Below, one piece after another: positions 17,348 to 25,073 of a stretch of 33,285 nucleotides of DNA. The DNA lies in NCBI GenBank assembly GCA_945882315.1, contig CAMCWB010000042.1, positions 1-33,285 on the forward strand, read 5' to 3'. This DNA is from Bauldia litoralis (lineage in GTDB: Bacteria; Pseudomonadota; Alphaproteobacteria; Rhizobiales; Kaistiaceae). The notes under the pieces are model-generated. The model saw only the letters and a program-made list of their open reading frames with translations. It was not told the origin of the DNA and ran no database searches. Numbering within the stretch: the first letter of the stretch is position 1; each line of letters starts with the position of its first letter. Both the position numbers and the translations under genes were made by a program.

Positions 17348-18452
17348 CGCGCTCGCGCTGCAGATGCATCCGGCAGAGCGCGATGGCGCGGCGCGCCGTC
17401 ACCGCCTGCCGGGAGTTCTGCTCCACCGCCAGGAATCTCTCCCAATGCGTGATCGCCTCGGCGCAGCGTTCGAGCGAGGTCAGCAGCATCGCCAGATTGT
17501 AATGCGCGCTGCCATAGTCCGGCTGCGCATTGGCGGCGCGGCGATAGAGGGCGATCGCGAGGTCGATCTGCTTCTCTTCTTCCGCCGCCATGGCGAGATT
17601 GTACCAGGCGTCGGCAAAGGCCGGATCGCGCGCCACGGCGATCTGCCAGCCGATCTTGGCTTCGGCCGTGCGGCCCTGCGCGTCGAAGATGTTGCCGAGA
17701 TTGAAAGCGAGCACCGGATCGTCCGGATCGGCGCGGAGCGCGGTCGAATAGAGGCGTTCGGCGACGGCGAGGTCGCCGGCTTCCTCGGCGCCTTCGGCTT
17801 CGAGCAGAAGTTCGTCGACCGTCTGCGCCTGTTCGTCCATCGGCATGGTGAGCTGGCCGTTGAACTCGGCGAGCTTGCCCTCGATCTCGCGGAAAAGCTG
17901 GCCGTTCGGGCTTTCGACGAGCCGCGCATCGGCCAGCGTCGTGCCGCGCCGGCGAAGGCCGAGCGCCGCGTCGAGGATGCGCGCGATGTCGATGCCGCGC
18001 GCCAGCAGCCTGCCGGCTTCCCGCGCCGCGACGAGGTCGCCATAGGAGAACTGCTCGTCGACCGGTTCGAGGATATCGAACAGCGACAGGCAGGCGATCA
18101 GCCGGGGGCTGATCGCCGCGACGCGCTCTATTTCGCGTGACGTCAGCGTCCGGCCGATATCCGGCGGCGGCGCGGCAATGCCCAGGCGTCGCTTCAGGTC
18201 GAGCTCGCTGATCAGTGGCGCGTCGGCGGGGAGGGTGGAGGGCAGGCGGATACGGCCGTCCGGCAGGACATTGGTGATCGCCGAATGGCCGAGCGCGATC
18301 AGCGTCACCTTGGCCGAGGGCTTGGCGGCAAGCTTGCCGCCGGCGCGCTGGGCGAGTTGGTCGAGGCGGCGGCGCGTGACTCCCTGGACGCGCCCCAGGA
18401 TGTAGAGCACCTGTCCGGTAAGGGGGCCTTTCGCCTGCTCGTCTTCCGCCAT
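17334..18452 (-). CDS. BRCT-like plus TPR protein in the ku operon
   Basis: A 372-residue protein with three regions. Residues about 10-60 look like a BRCT domain: LTGQVLYILGRVQGVTRRRL, then AGGKLAAKPSAKVTLIALG, matching hydrophobic strand, glycine turn, helix, AGGK and last strand. Residues about 80-170 form a helical segment with a MerR-like winged-helix look (SELDLKRRLGI, TLTSREIERVAA, LLARGIDIARILDAAL). Residues about 215-345 are TPR repeats (e.g. ALAFNLGNIFDAQGRTAEA-type and NLAMAAEEEKQIDLAIALY). The gene starts 7 bases after the ku stop, so co-transcription is very likely. I know no function for it; a bridging factor that recruits repair proteins through BRCT and TPR contacts would fit. 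Alternative: the N-terminal match is only a Rossmann-like coincidence. Confidence 0.8.
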   Translation of the reverse strand: MAEDEQAKGPLTGQVLYILGRVQGVTRRRLDQLAQRAGGKLAAKPSAKVTLIALGHSAITNVLPDGRIRLPSTLPADAPLISELDLKRRLGIAAPPPDIGRTLTSREIERVAAISPRLIACLSLFDILEPVDEQFSYGDLVAAREAGRLLARGIDIARILDAALGLRRRGTTLADARLVESPNGQLFREIEGKLAEFNGQLTMPMDEQAQTVDELLLEAEGAEEAGDLAVAERLYSTALRADPDDPVLAFNLGNIFDAQGRTAEAKIGWQIAVARDPAFADAWYNLAMAAEEEKQIDLAIALYRRAANAQPDYGSAHYNLAMLLTSLERCAEAITHWERFLAVEQNSRQAVTARRAIALCRMHLQRERVKAG

Positions 18453-18459
18453 CGAAATC

Positions 18460-19332
18460 CTATCGCGCCTTCTTCGCTTTCGGCTTGGCCGCCGTCTTCG
18501 CCGCGGCCGCCGGCTTCTTGCTGGCCGCCTTCGGCAGCCTGGCCGCCGCCGCGCCGGCGCCTTCCGCCTCGAGGCTCCGCTTCAGGGCGTCCATGATGTT
18601 GACGACCTTGTTCGGCGCGGGCGCTTCGGCAACCGTGAATTCCTGGCCGGCCTGCTTGGCCTTGAGCAGGCTGACCACCGCCTCTTCATAACGGTCGGTG
18701 TATTTCTCCGGCTCGAAATGGGCGGATTTCCGGTCGATGATCAATTCGGCGATGTCGAGAAGCTCTTTCGGCAGCTTCATGTCCGAGATGCCGCCGAAAT
18801 ATTCCGCGTCCTGGCGCACCTCATAGGCATAGCGCAGCGTCGTCGCGATGATGCCCTTGTCGCGCGGCTGCAGCATCAGCATCCGCTCGCGGCGGCTCAG
18901 CACCACGCGGCCGATGCCGACGACCTTCTTGCGGGTCATCGCGTCGCGGATGACGGCAAAGGCTTCCTCGGCCACGGCATCGTCGGGCGCCATGTAATAG
19001 GAGCCGTCGAAATAGAGCTGGTCGACTTCGGATTCGGGCACGAAGGTCTCGATGTCGATCATCCTGGTGCTGTCGATCTTGAGGGCTTCGAGATCGTCAT
19101 CCTCGACCATCACGCACTGGCCCTTGGCCACTTGGTAGCCCTTGACCCGGTCGACCGGGTCGATCGGCTCCTCGGTGACGGCATCCAGCATCTGCTGCTT
19201 GAGCCGGTTGCCGGTCTTGCGATTGAGCGTGTTGAACGACACCCGCTCCGAGGCCGATGTCGCGTTGTAAAGCGCGACGGCGCAGGAGACGAGCGAGAGC
19301 TTCAGATAGCCCTTCCAGGAAGAACGCGGCAT
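18460..19332 (-). CDS. ku: Ku, DNA end-binding protein of bacterial NHEJ
   Basis: A 290-residue prokaryotic Ku. The core begins WKGYLKLSLVSCAVALYNAT and shows the family segments KGYQVAKGQCVMVEDDDLEA, KIDSTRMIDIETFV, VGIGRVVLSRRERMLMLQPR and IIDRKSAHFEPEKYTDRYEE. Homodimers ring broken DNA ends and recruit LigD. The C-terminal 40 residues are an Ala/Lys/Pro-rich basic tail (KPAAAAKTAAKPKAKKAR), which in other bacteria aids DNA threading and ligase contact. ATG 19332 begins MPRSSWKG with GGAG upstream. The BRCT-like/TPR gene follows after 7 bases, and ligD is 2 kb further in the same direction, separated by the oppositely oriented hydrolase gene. Confidence 0.96.
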   Translation of the reverse strand: MPRSSWKGYLKLSLVSCAVALYNATSASERVSFNTLNRKTGNRLKQQMLDAVTEEPIDPVDRVKGYQVAKGQCVMVEDDDLEALKIDSTRMIDIETFVPESEVDQLYFDGSYYMAPDDAVAEEAFAVIRDAMTRKKVVGIGRVVLSRRERMLMLQPRDKGIIATTLRYAYEVRQDAEYFGGISDMKLPKELLDIAELIIDRKSAHFEPEKYTDRYEEAVVSLLKAKQAGQEFTVAEAPAPNKVVNIMDALKRSLEAEGAGAAAARLPKAASKKPAAAAKTAAKPKAKKAR

Positions 19333-19425
19333 TACCCAACTCCATACTAGCGGGCGAAACGGCGATTATTGGCGCTGAATCTTTAGCGGAGCTTAAGAGT
19401 ACAGGACGGAGGCCTTCGAGTCATC

Positions 19426-19437
19426 CACGGGCCCGTG
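19426..19437. promoter_or_regulatory. 12-bp palindrome in the ku/monooxygenase divergent region
   Basis: The 176 bases between the divergent ku and monooxygenase starts hold one perfect palindrome, CACGGGCCCGTG. Its position would suit an operator for either gene, but GC-rich palindromes this short can arise by chance. No convincing -35/-10 pair was identified. The monooxygenase start itself has a GGGAGAAG ribosome binding site. Confidence 0.22.
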
Positions 19438-19508
19438 CGGAAGTCGCGCCGGCCATATGGTGCGCGCTTCGCGGCTGATATAGCATCGGTCCGGGAGAAG
19501 ACAAGAAA

Positions 19509-21149
19509 ATGGCCGATGGAACCGGAAATGCGGCGTCGCATGTTGACGTCGTCGTGGTGGGCGCGGGCTTTGCCGGACTTTATGCACTCTATCGCCTGCG
19601 CCGCCTGGGGCTGAACATTCGCCTCTTGGAGGCGGGCGAGGGCGTCGGCGGCACCTGGTACTGGAACCGCTATCCCGCGGCGCGCTGCGACACCGAAAGC
19701 CTGCAGTATTCCTATCAGTTCTCCGAAGAACTCCAGCAGGACTGGGCGTGGAGCGAGCGTTACGCCACCCAGCCGGAGATCGAGCGCTACCTCAATCACG
19801 TCGCCGACCGCTTCGATCTCCGCCGCGACATCAGGCTTGGCACGCTCGTCGAGTCCATCGTCCTCGACGAGCCGGCGGCGCGCTGGACGGTGACGACCTC
19901 CGACGGCGGCAGGACCGTGGCGCGCTATTGCGTGATGGCGACCGGCTGCCTGTCGTCGCCGCTGACGCCGCGCTTCGAGGGGCTGGAGAGTTTCGCCGGG
20001 CCGACCTATCACACCGCCCGCTGGCCGCGGGAGAAGATCGATTTCACCGGACAGCGCGTCGGCGTGCTCGGCACCGGCTCCTCGGCGATGCAGGCGATCC
20101 CGCTGATCGCCGAGCAGGCGTCGCAACTGACCGTCTTTCAGCGCAGCGCCAATTATGCCGTGCCTGCCTGGAACGCCCCGCTCGACGCCGGCTACCTCGC
20201 CTGGTTCAAGGCGAACTATGTCGAGAACCGCAAGCGCGCCAAGAAATTGGTGAGCGGCTTCCTCTGCTACTACAATCCACAGACCTCCTTCGAGGTCAGC
20301 GCCGCCGATCGCGAGCGCGAATATGAGAAGCGCTGGCGGGAAGGCGGCATCGGCTATCTCGCCGCCTTCTCCGACATCACCACCAATGACGAGGCGAACC
20401 GGCTGGCCTCGGATTTCGTCCATCGCAAGATCCGCTCGATCGTCGAGGATCCGGCGATTGCCGAAATGCTGATCCCGAATTCGGTGATCGGCTGCAAGCG
20501 CCTCTGCGTCCATGCCGGCTACTACGCCACCTACAACCGGCCGAATGTCGCGCTCATCGACGTGAAGGCCAATCCGGTCGAGCGCGTCACGCCGACCGGC
20601 GTCGTCGTCGCGGGCAGGGAATATCCGGTCGATGCGCTGGTGCTCGCCACCGGCTTCGATGCGATGACCGGGGCGCTCAACAAAATCGACATAAGGGGCA
20701 GGAGCGGCCTGTCACTGAAGGAGAAATGGGCGGAAGGCCCGCGCGCCTATCTCGGCGTCGCCTCGGCCGGCTTTCCGAACCTCTTCATCATCACGGGCCC
20801 CGGCAGCCCGTCGGTACTGACCAACATGGTGCCGACCATCGAGCAGCATGTCGATTTCATCGCCGGTTGCATCGATCATGTCGAGGCCGGCGGCTATGGC
20901 GCGATCGAGCCCGAGGTCGCGGCCGAGGATGCCTGGGTCGCCTATAACGACGAGGTCGCGCACCGGACTCTCCGCTACGAATGCGCCTCCTGGTATCTCG
21001 GTGCGAATGTGCCGGGCAAGAAGCGCGTTTTCATGCCCTTCGTCGCCGGCCTTCCCGCCTATATCCGGAAATGCGATGAGGTCGTCGCCGCCGGCTATGC
21101 GGGCTTTATCCTCGCCCCGGTGCAGCAAAAGGCGATGGGGGCTCTGTGA
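19509..21149 (+). CDS. Baeyer-Villiger flavin monooxygenase
   Basis: A 546-residue FAD/NADPH class B monooxygenase of the cyclohexanone monooxygenase type. FAD is bound at VVVGAGFAGL (G18, G20, G23) and NADPH at GVLGTGSSAM (about 185-194). The Baeyer-Villiger fingerprint FxGxxxHxxxWP is intact as FAGPTYHTARWP (162-173). LVLATGFDAMTGAL near residue 385 is the usual ATG-type motif. The enzyme inserts oxygen next to a carbonyl to make an ester or lactone. The ATG at 19509 follows GGGAGAAG. The amidase gene overlaps its stop by GTGA, so the two are co-translated. No regulator is adjacent; ku is divergent. Confidence 0.93.
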   Translation: MADGTGNAASHVDVVVVGAGFAGLYALYRLRRLGLNIRLLEAGEGVGGTWYWNRYPAARCDTESLQYSYQFSEELQQDWAWSERYATQPEIERYLNHVADRFDLRRDIRLGTLVESIVLDEPAARWTVTTSDGGRTVARYCVMATGCLSSPLTPRFEGLESFAGPTYHTARWPREKIDFTGQRVGVLGTGSSAMQAIPLIAEQASQLTVFQRSANYAVPAWNAPLDAGYLAWFKANYVENRKRAKKLVSGFLCYYNPQTSFEVSAADREREYEKRWREGGIGYLAAFSDITTNDEANRLASDFVHRKIRSIVEDPAIAEMLIPNSVIGCKRLCVHAGYYATYNRPNVALIDVKANPVERVTPTGVVVAGREYPVDALVLATGFDAMTGALNKIDIRGRSGLSLKEKWAEGPRAYLGVASAGFPNLFIITGPGSPSVLTNMVPTIEQHVDFIAGCIDHVEAGGYGAIEPEVAAEDAWVAYNDEVAHRTLRYECASWYLGANVPGKKRVFMPFVAGLPAYIRKCDEVVAAGYAGFILAPVQQKAMGAL

Positions 21150-22579
21150 AATTTCCGGAATACGAGACCTATGACGCGACCGGCCTTGCCCGGCTGGTGC
21201 GCGAAAAGGACGTCAGCGCGGGCGAACTCCTCGACGCCGCGCTCGACCGTATCGAGGCGCGCGACGGAAAGATCCGTGCGATCGTCAAGCCGATGTACGA
21301 CCAGGCGCGCCGCGCCGTCGCGGCCGGCCTGCCCGACGGCCCGTTCACCGGCGTGCCCTTCTCGCTGAAGGATCTCGGCGTCTTCGCGATCGGCACGCCG
21401 ACGACCTCTGCCAACGGCCTGTTCGCCGGTCTCGTCGCCGATCACGACAGCGCGGTGGTGTCGCGCTATCGCAAGGCGGGGCTCGTCATCCTGGCGCGCA
21501 CCAAGACGCCGGAGATGGGCCTCTCGATCACGACAGAGCCGAGGCTCTACGGACCGACGCATAATCCCTGGAACCTGGCTTACTCGCCGGGCGGTTCCTC
21601 CGGCGGAGCGTCCGCATCGGTGGCTGCCGGCTACATGCCGATGGCGCACGCCACCGATGGCGGCGGCAGTATCCGCGTGCCCGCCGCCTTTTGCGGCCTC
21701 TTCGGCTTGAAGCCGTCGCGTGGCCGCATCTCCGCCGCGCCGGATTTCGGCGAGGGGCTGGCCGGCATGGCGACGAACCATTGCGTCTCGTGGAGCGTCC
21801 GCGACAGCGCCGCCCTCCTCGACGTCAGCGCCGGGCCGGAGCCGGGCGATCCCTATGCCGCGCCGCCTCTGGAGCGTCCGCTCGCCGCGGAAGTCGGGGC
21901 ACCGCCGGGCCGGCTTCGCATCGCGCTTTGCACCACGGATTTCCTCGGCAACCCGGTCGACCCGCAATGCGCGGCGGCGGCCCGCGATGCGGCGGCGCTT
22001 TGCGAATCCCTCGGCCATCATGTCGAAGAGGCGCGCCCCGATCTTGGCGACGTCTCGCCGCTCGAAGCCTGGCGCATCGTTCCGGCGACCAATCTCCTGC
22101 ATGTCGCCACGGCGCGGGCCCGCGCCCTCGGCCGCGAGATCAACGACGAGGATCTGGAGCCTGTGCACCGCGCCTGGATGGAAATCGCCCGTCGCACCAC
22201 CGCCGCCGATTACCTCAAGGCAATCTCGGGCATGCACGCGCTCGCCCGCCGTGTCGGCGCTTTCCTGGAACGGTACGACCTCATCCTGACGCCAAGCACG
22301 GGCGTACCGGCGCTGAAGCTCGGCGCCGTCGACACCAGCGGCGCCGATGCCGAACGGCACATCGCGCTGCTCTTCGCCGAGATCGCGCCGCATACGGCGC
22401 TCTTCAACCAGACCGGCGGCGCGGCGATGTCCGTGCCGCTTTGCCGGACGAAGGAAGGTCTGCCGCTCGGCGTCCATTTTGCAGGAAGGCTGGGGGACGA
22501 ACCCAAGCTGATCCGGTTGGCGGCGCAACTCGAAGAAGCGCGGCCCTGGTTCGGGATCAGGCCGACGATGGCGTGGTGA
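21146..22579 (+). CDS. Amidase-signature (AS) family hydrolase
   Basis: A 477-residue amidase-signature enzyme. The Ser-cisSer-Lys triad is complete: K75 in FSLKDLG, S151 in SPGGSSGGASA and nucleophile S175 in ATDGGGSIRVPAA, the 24-residue spacing between the two serines matching that of FAAH. Such enzymes hydrolyse amides, and some act on esters, which could suit a product of the Baeyer-Villiger enzyme. Start is GTG 21146, overlapping the monooxygenase stop in GTGA. Not a GatA: it is not in a gat operon and lacks GatC/GatB neighbours. Substrate unknown. Confidence 0.92.
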   Translation: MKFPEYETYDATGLARLVREKDVSAGELLDAALDRIEARDGKIRAIVKPMYDQARRAVAAGLPDGPFTGVPFSLKDLGVFAIGTPTTSANGLFAGLVADHDSAVVSRYRKAGLVILARTKTPEMGLSITTEPRLYGPTHNPWNLAYSPGGSSGGASASVAAGYMPMAHATDGGGSIRVPAAFCGLFGLKPSRGRISAAPDFGEGLAGMATNHCVSWSVRDSAALLDVSAGPEPGDPYAAPPLERPLAAEVGAPPGRLRIALCTTDFLGNPVDPQCAAAARDAAALCESLGHHVEEARPDLGDVSPLEAWRIVPATNLLHVATARARALGREINDEDLEPVHRAWMEIARRTTAADYLKAISGMHALARRVGAFLERYDLILTPSTGVPALKLGAVDTSGADAERHIALLFAEIAPHTALFNQTGGAAMSVPLCRTKEGLPLGVHFAGRLGDEPKLIRLAAQLEEARPWFGIRPTMAW

Positions 22580-22582
22580 GCC

Positions 22583-22609
22583 GCCGGCGCAACAGGTGAC
22601 GTTGCCGGC
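22583..22609. terminator. Imperfect hairpin between convergent amidase and SemiSWEET genes
   Basis: GCCGGCGCAAC and GTTGCCGGC can pair as a 9-bp stem with a two-base bulge and a 7-base loop. It fills the 40-base gap between two convergent stops, where a shared bidirectional terminator would be expected. There is no T-run on either side, so this is tentative. Confidence 0.35.
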
Positions 22610-22619
22610 AGTGCGCCGC

Positions 22620-22883
22620 TCAGCGCCTGAATTCGGCCAGCTTGAAGAGCAGGATGCCGAGGAGCAGCGTCAGGCTGACGATGTTCGCGATGATGAGCAC
22701 GACATCCGCCTGGAGCACGCCATAGACGGTCCATAGGCTGGTGCCGATGGCGAGCGCCGCGATCATGACAAGCGACAGGTCGCCGGTCGATCGCGTCTTC
22801 CAGCTCTTGTAGAGCTGGGGAAGGTAACAGCCCGATGTGCAGGCTGCGGCGACAAAGCCGATGATAGTCGTCAAAAGATCCAT
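22620..22883 (-). CDS. SemiSWEET sugar transporter
   Basis: An 87-residue membrane protein with three predicted helices, the length and layout of a bacterial SemiSWEET (MtN3/PQ-loop family). The first helix ends in the PQ motif: GCYLPQLYKSWKTRSTGDLS. The second helix follows with LAIGTSLWTVYGVLQAD and the third is IANIVSLTLLLGILLFKL. Functional units are homodimers that move sugars down their gradient through the inner membrane. Substrate not deducible. It is divergent from the YdcF-like gene by 66 bases and convergent with the amidase. Confidence 0.9.
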   Translation of the reverse strand: MDLLTTIIGFVAAACTSGCYLPQLYKSWKTRSTGDLSLVMIAALAIGTSLWTVYGVLQADVVLIIANIVSLTLLLGILLFKLAEFRR

Positions 22884-22949
22884 TGGACTCGCCTAAGATT
22901 CATCCGGCGAATCGATAGCACTCATCGTGCGGACGAGGTTAGACGCGAA

Positions 22950-23726
22950 GTGGGTCTTTTTCTCTCGAAGCTGCTGCCGGTCTTCGCCTATCCGATCGGA
23001 CTGGTGATCCTGCTGGGCCTCCTGGCCGTCGCGCTCTCCTTCACGCGCTTTCGCACCATGGCCAGGACGCTGATGGTGGCCGGCCTCGCCATCCTCTGGA
23101 TCGCGTCGACGCCGCTTTTCGCGGGCTGGCTCGTCGCCGGCCTCGAAGGCAGGGTCCCGCCGGCGGCCATTGACGATCTGCCCGTGAGCGACGTTGTCGT
23201 CGTCCTCGGCGGCGCCATCGGACAGCCGCTTCCGCCGCGGCTTGCCTCTGACCTCGGCGATGCGGCCGATCGGGTGCTCCACGCGGCGCGGATTTATAAG
23301 GCCGGCAAGGCCAAGTATATCCTGGTCGCTGCCGGCAATTTGCCGTGGCTGCCGGGCACGACGTCGGAGGCGGAGCTGATCCGCGATCTGCTCGTCGAGT
23401 TCGGAGTCAGCCCTGAGGCGATCGTGCTCGAGACGGAGAGCCGCAACACGCATGAGAACGCGATCAATGCCGCTGCGATCGTCGGCGAGCAGGGCTGGCG
23501 GTCGGGGATCGTCGTCACGTCGGGAGCGCACATGCCGCGGGCGCTTGCCGTCTTTCAGCGCGCCGGGCTGGATTTCGCGCCGGCCGCGACCGACATCCAG
23601 GCGACCTTTCCGCTCTACAATTCGCCGCTCGACCTCTTGCCGGATGCCGAAGCGCTGGCGCTGTCGACCGCGGCGATCAAGGAGTGGCTGGGCCTTCTCG
23701 TCTATCGCTGGCGCGGCTGGGCGTAG
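22950..23726 (+). CDS. YdcF-like (DUF218) membrane protein
   Basis: A 258-residue protein with two N-terminal membrane helices (about 8-30 and 38-60) and a DUF218/YdcF-like domain. Typical stretches are DVVVVLGGAI, AARIYKAGKAKYILVAAGN, TSEAELIRDLLVEFGVSPEA and VLETESRNTHENAINAAAIV, then GIVVTSGAHMPRALAVFQRA. ElyC and SanA of E. coli belong here and influence envelope integrity; the biochemical activity of the family is not settled. The start GTG 22950 is the first in frame with a helix; no ribosome binding site is strong. It is likely monocistronic or followed by the tiny ORF at 23788. Confidence 0.85.
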   Translation: MGLFLSKLLPVFAYPIGLVILLGLLAVALSFTRFRTMARTLMVAGLAILWIASTPLFAGWLVAGLEGRVPPAAIDDLPVSDVVVVLGGAIGQPLPPRLASDLGDAADRVLHAARIYKAGKAKYILVAAGNLPWLPGTTSEAELIRDLLVEFGVSPEAIVLETESRNTHENAINAAAIVGEQGWRSGIVVTSGAHMPRALAVFQRAGLDFAPAATDIQATFPLYNSPLDLLPDAEALALSTAAIKEWLGLLVYRWRGWA

Positions 23727-23787
23727 GCTGCTTCGGAACCCGTTGCGGTACTCCCGCGTTCCGCCTCCTGACATGGAGGAGAGAACC

Positions 23788-23895
23788 GTGCTCGGCAAAC
23801 TCATGAAATACTATCTGGTCTGGCAGGCGGTGAAGCAGCTCCAAAGGGCGCTTTCGGGCAGCACCCCGGCGCGCGCCAGACGCCGTGGGCGCTAG
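23788..23895 (+). CDS. Tiny basic protein, 35 residues
   Basis: GTG 23788 has an ideal ribosome binding site, GGAGGAG, 6 bases upstream (an in-frame ATG at 23773 would include that site). The product begins MLGKLMKYYLVWQAVKQLQR and ends in an Arg/Ala-rich tail with RRRGR. One amphipathic helix is likely. No family recognised. The stop TAG shares the CTAG at 23892-23895 with the stop of the convergent 58-residue ORF. It lies 61 bases after the YdcF-like gene. Confidence 0.5.
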   Translation: MLGKLMKYYLVWQAVKQLQRALSGSTPARARRRGR

Positions 23896-24068
23896 AGCGA
23901 TGTCAGGAAAAGCATGCCCGGACCACGATCCGGGGTGAAAACCGTCTTTCCGTCAAGGGCGGCAGGGTTCACGCCTTCAGCATCCAGTACCCCGAGGCGA
24001 TGCAAAAACTCTACGATCCGGTCGTCGAGCGCCTGGAGGAATCGTTCCGGCCCCGGTGACACCGTCAC
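23892..24068 (-). CDS. Small protein, 58 residues, coupled to the glycosyltransferase
   Basis: A short ORF whose GTG start (24068) overlaps the glycosyltransferase stop as GTGA, so it is probably translated by coupling. The product reads MTVSPGPERFLQALDDRIVE through FLHRLGVLDAEGVNPAALDG to KTVFTPDRGPGMLFLTSL. Codon use resembles that of neighbours. It has no signal peptide or clear membrane helix, and I know no family. It is the last gene of the Stealth/glycan operon. If it is real, an accessory or regulatory subunit of that system is a reasonable guess. Confidence 0.55.
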   Translation of the reverse strand: MTVSPGPERFLQALDDRIVEFLHRLGVLDAEGVNPAALDGKTVFTPDRGPGMLFLTSL

Positions 24069-25066
24069 CTTTTCAAAAGTCGGCGTCCGAAATCCCTGAA
24101 AGATCTCGCCCAGCCTCTCGCTTGGCGCCGCCCCGCACGCCGCGCCGCGATTTGTTGCCTGGTCGGCTTGGTCAGCCCCTCGAGCCCGCGCTGGAGGTCG
24201 TCCAATGGGTCTCCGCGAAGCGTCTTCGCAAGTTCGAGGCAGGATCCAGCCGGCGGCGGCATTTTCCGCAAATGGTCGAGCAACTCCAGCTCTACGGTAA
24301 AGCCGAGTTGGCGGAGCGCTTTCGCCGCCTGCTCGGTACTCATGGGCGCTTCGTCGACGGGGCGGGCCTTCCCGGAATCATTAGACCCGTGTGCAGTCAC
24401 GAGAAAGCTGTCGCGGGTCGCATCGGTGATGACGGGAACCCGTTTCGGGAGGCCGGGATGCAGTTCTGAAATGTCGAAGATCGTTTGAGGCGTCCGGCCG
24501 CTCGAGATGAAGCCGAGACCTGCCCCAATGTTGGGACGAATCTGCTGCGATATCCGATACGCCTCGTCCCGGATCTGGAAGAAGTAGCCTTTGCAGAAAG
24601 AAAGCCCGTGACCGGCGAGCGGCGGCACCAGATAGGAGCGCGCCCGCGAGACGAAGGTACGGGCAAGCGCGTCGTCATCATCCAGTCGGAAGGTGAAGAA
24701 CAGTCCCCTCGTTTCCAGCATGTCGAAGACGATCTTGCTGCAGTCGGCGATCAGAAAATCGGTCTCGTCAGCGTAGTGAAGCCGAACATAGGGCCGCTCG
24801 GAAGCAAGGAAGGCGAGGCGGGATTTCCAACGTGGCGGCAACAGCCTCGGCGCGACGACGAGCAACTGGAAATCCGGATCGTCCTGTCCGTCGAGTGCCG
24901 GCAGGCAGATGGCCTCGAAGAGCCGGAAGCGCTCAACGAGGCGCGCCTCGTCCAGTATCGCCGCCGTGATCTCCTCGAAGGTCCGCTCACGATAGGCATG
25001 AAAGGGGCTCGGCCGGGTGGAGAGGACCGAGAAACGAACGATGCCGACGATGCGCGTCCTGCCCAT
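24065..25066 (-). CDS. Putative rhamnosyltransferase-like glycosyltransferase
   Basis: A 333-residue protein matching the look of the putative rhamnosyl transferase family (PF11316, DUF-type glycosyltransferases). It starts MGRTRIVGIVRFSVL at ATG 25066 (the upstream ORF is not family-like). An N-terminal YRERTFEEITAAILDEARLV region and LFEAICLPALDGQDDPDFQL are followed by a nucleotide/metal-like acidic cluster, FRLDDDDALART, at about 130-145. The tail is basic and Arg-rich. It would transfer a sugar in a surface glycan. It lies 7 bases downstream of the asparagine-synthase-like gene and is followed by the 58-residue ORF, so these are one operon. Sugar and acceptor unknown. Confidence 0.78.
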   Translation of the reverse strand: MGRTRIVGIVRFSVLSTRPSPFHAYRERTFEEITAAILDEARLVERFRLFEAICLPALDGQDDPDFQLLVVAPRLLPPRWKSRLAFLASERPYVRLHYADETDFLIADCSKIVFDMLETRGLFFTFRLDDDDALARTFVSRARSYLVPPLAGHGLSFCKGYFFQIRDEAYRISQQIRPNIGAGLGFISSGRTPQTIFDISELHPGLPKRVPVITDATRDSFLVTAHGSNDSGKARPVDEAPMSTEQAAKALRQLGFTVELELLDHLRKMPPPAGSCLELAKTLRGDPLDDLQRGLEGLTKPTRQQIAARRAGRRQARGWARSFRDFGRRLLKR

Positions 25067-25073
25067 GCCGATG

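Noticed and set aside
21095..22528. 477-residue minus-strand ORF opposite the amidase
   Set aside because: Antisense shadow; amidase triad is on the plus strand.
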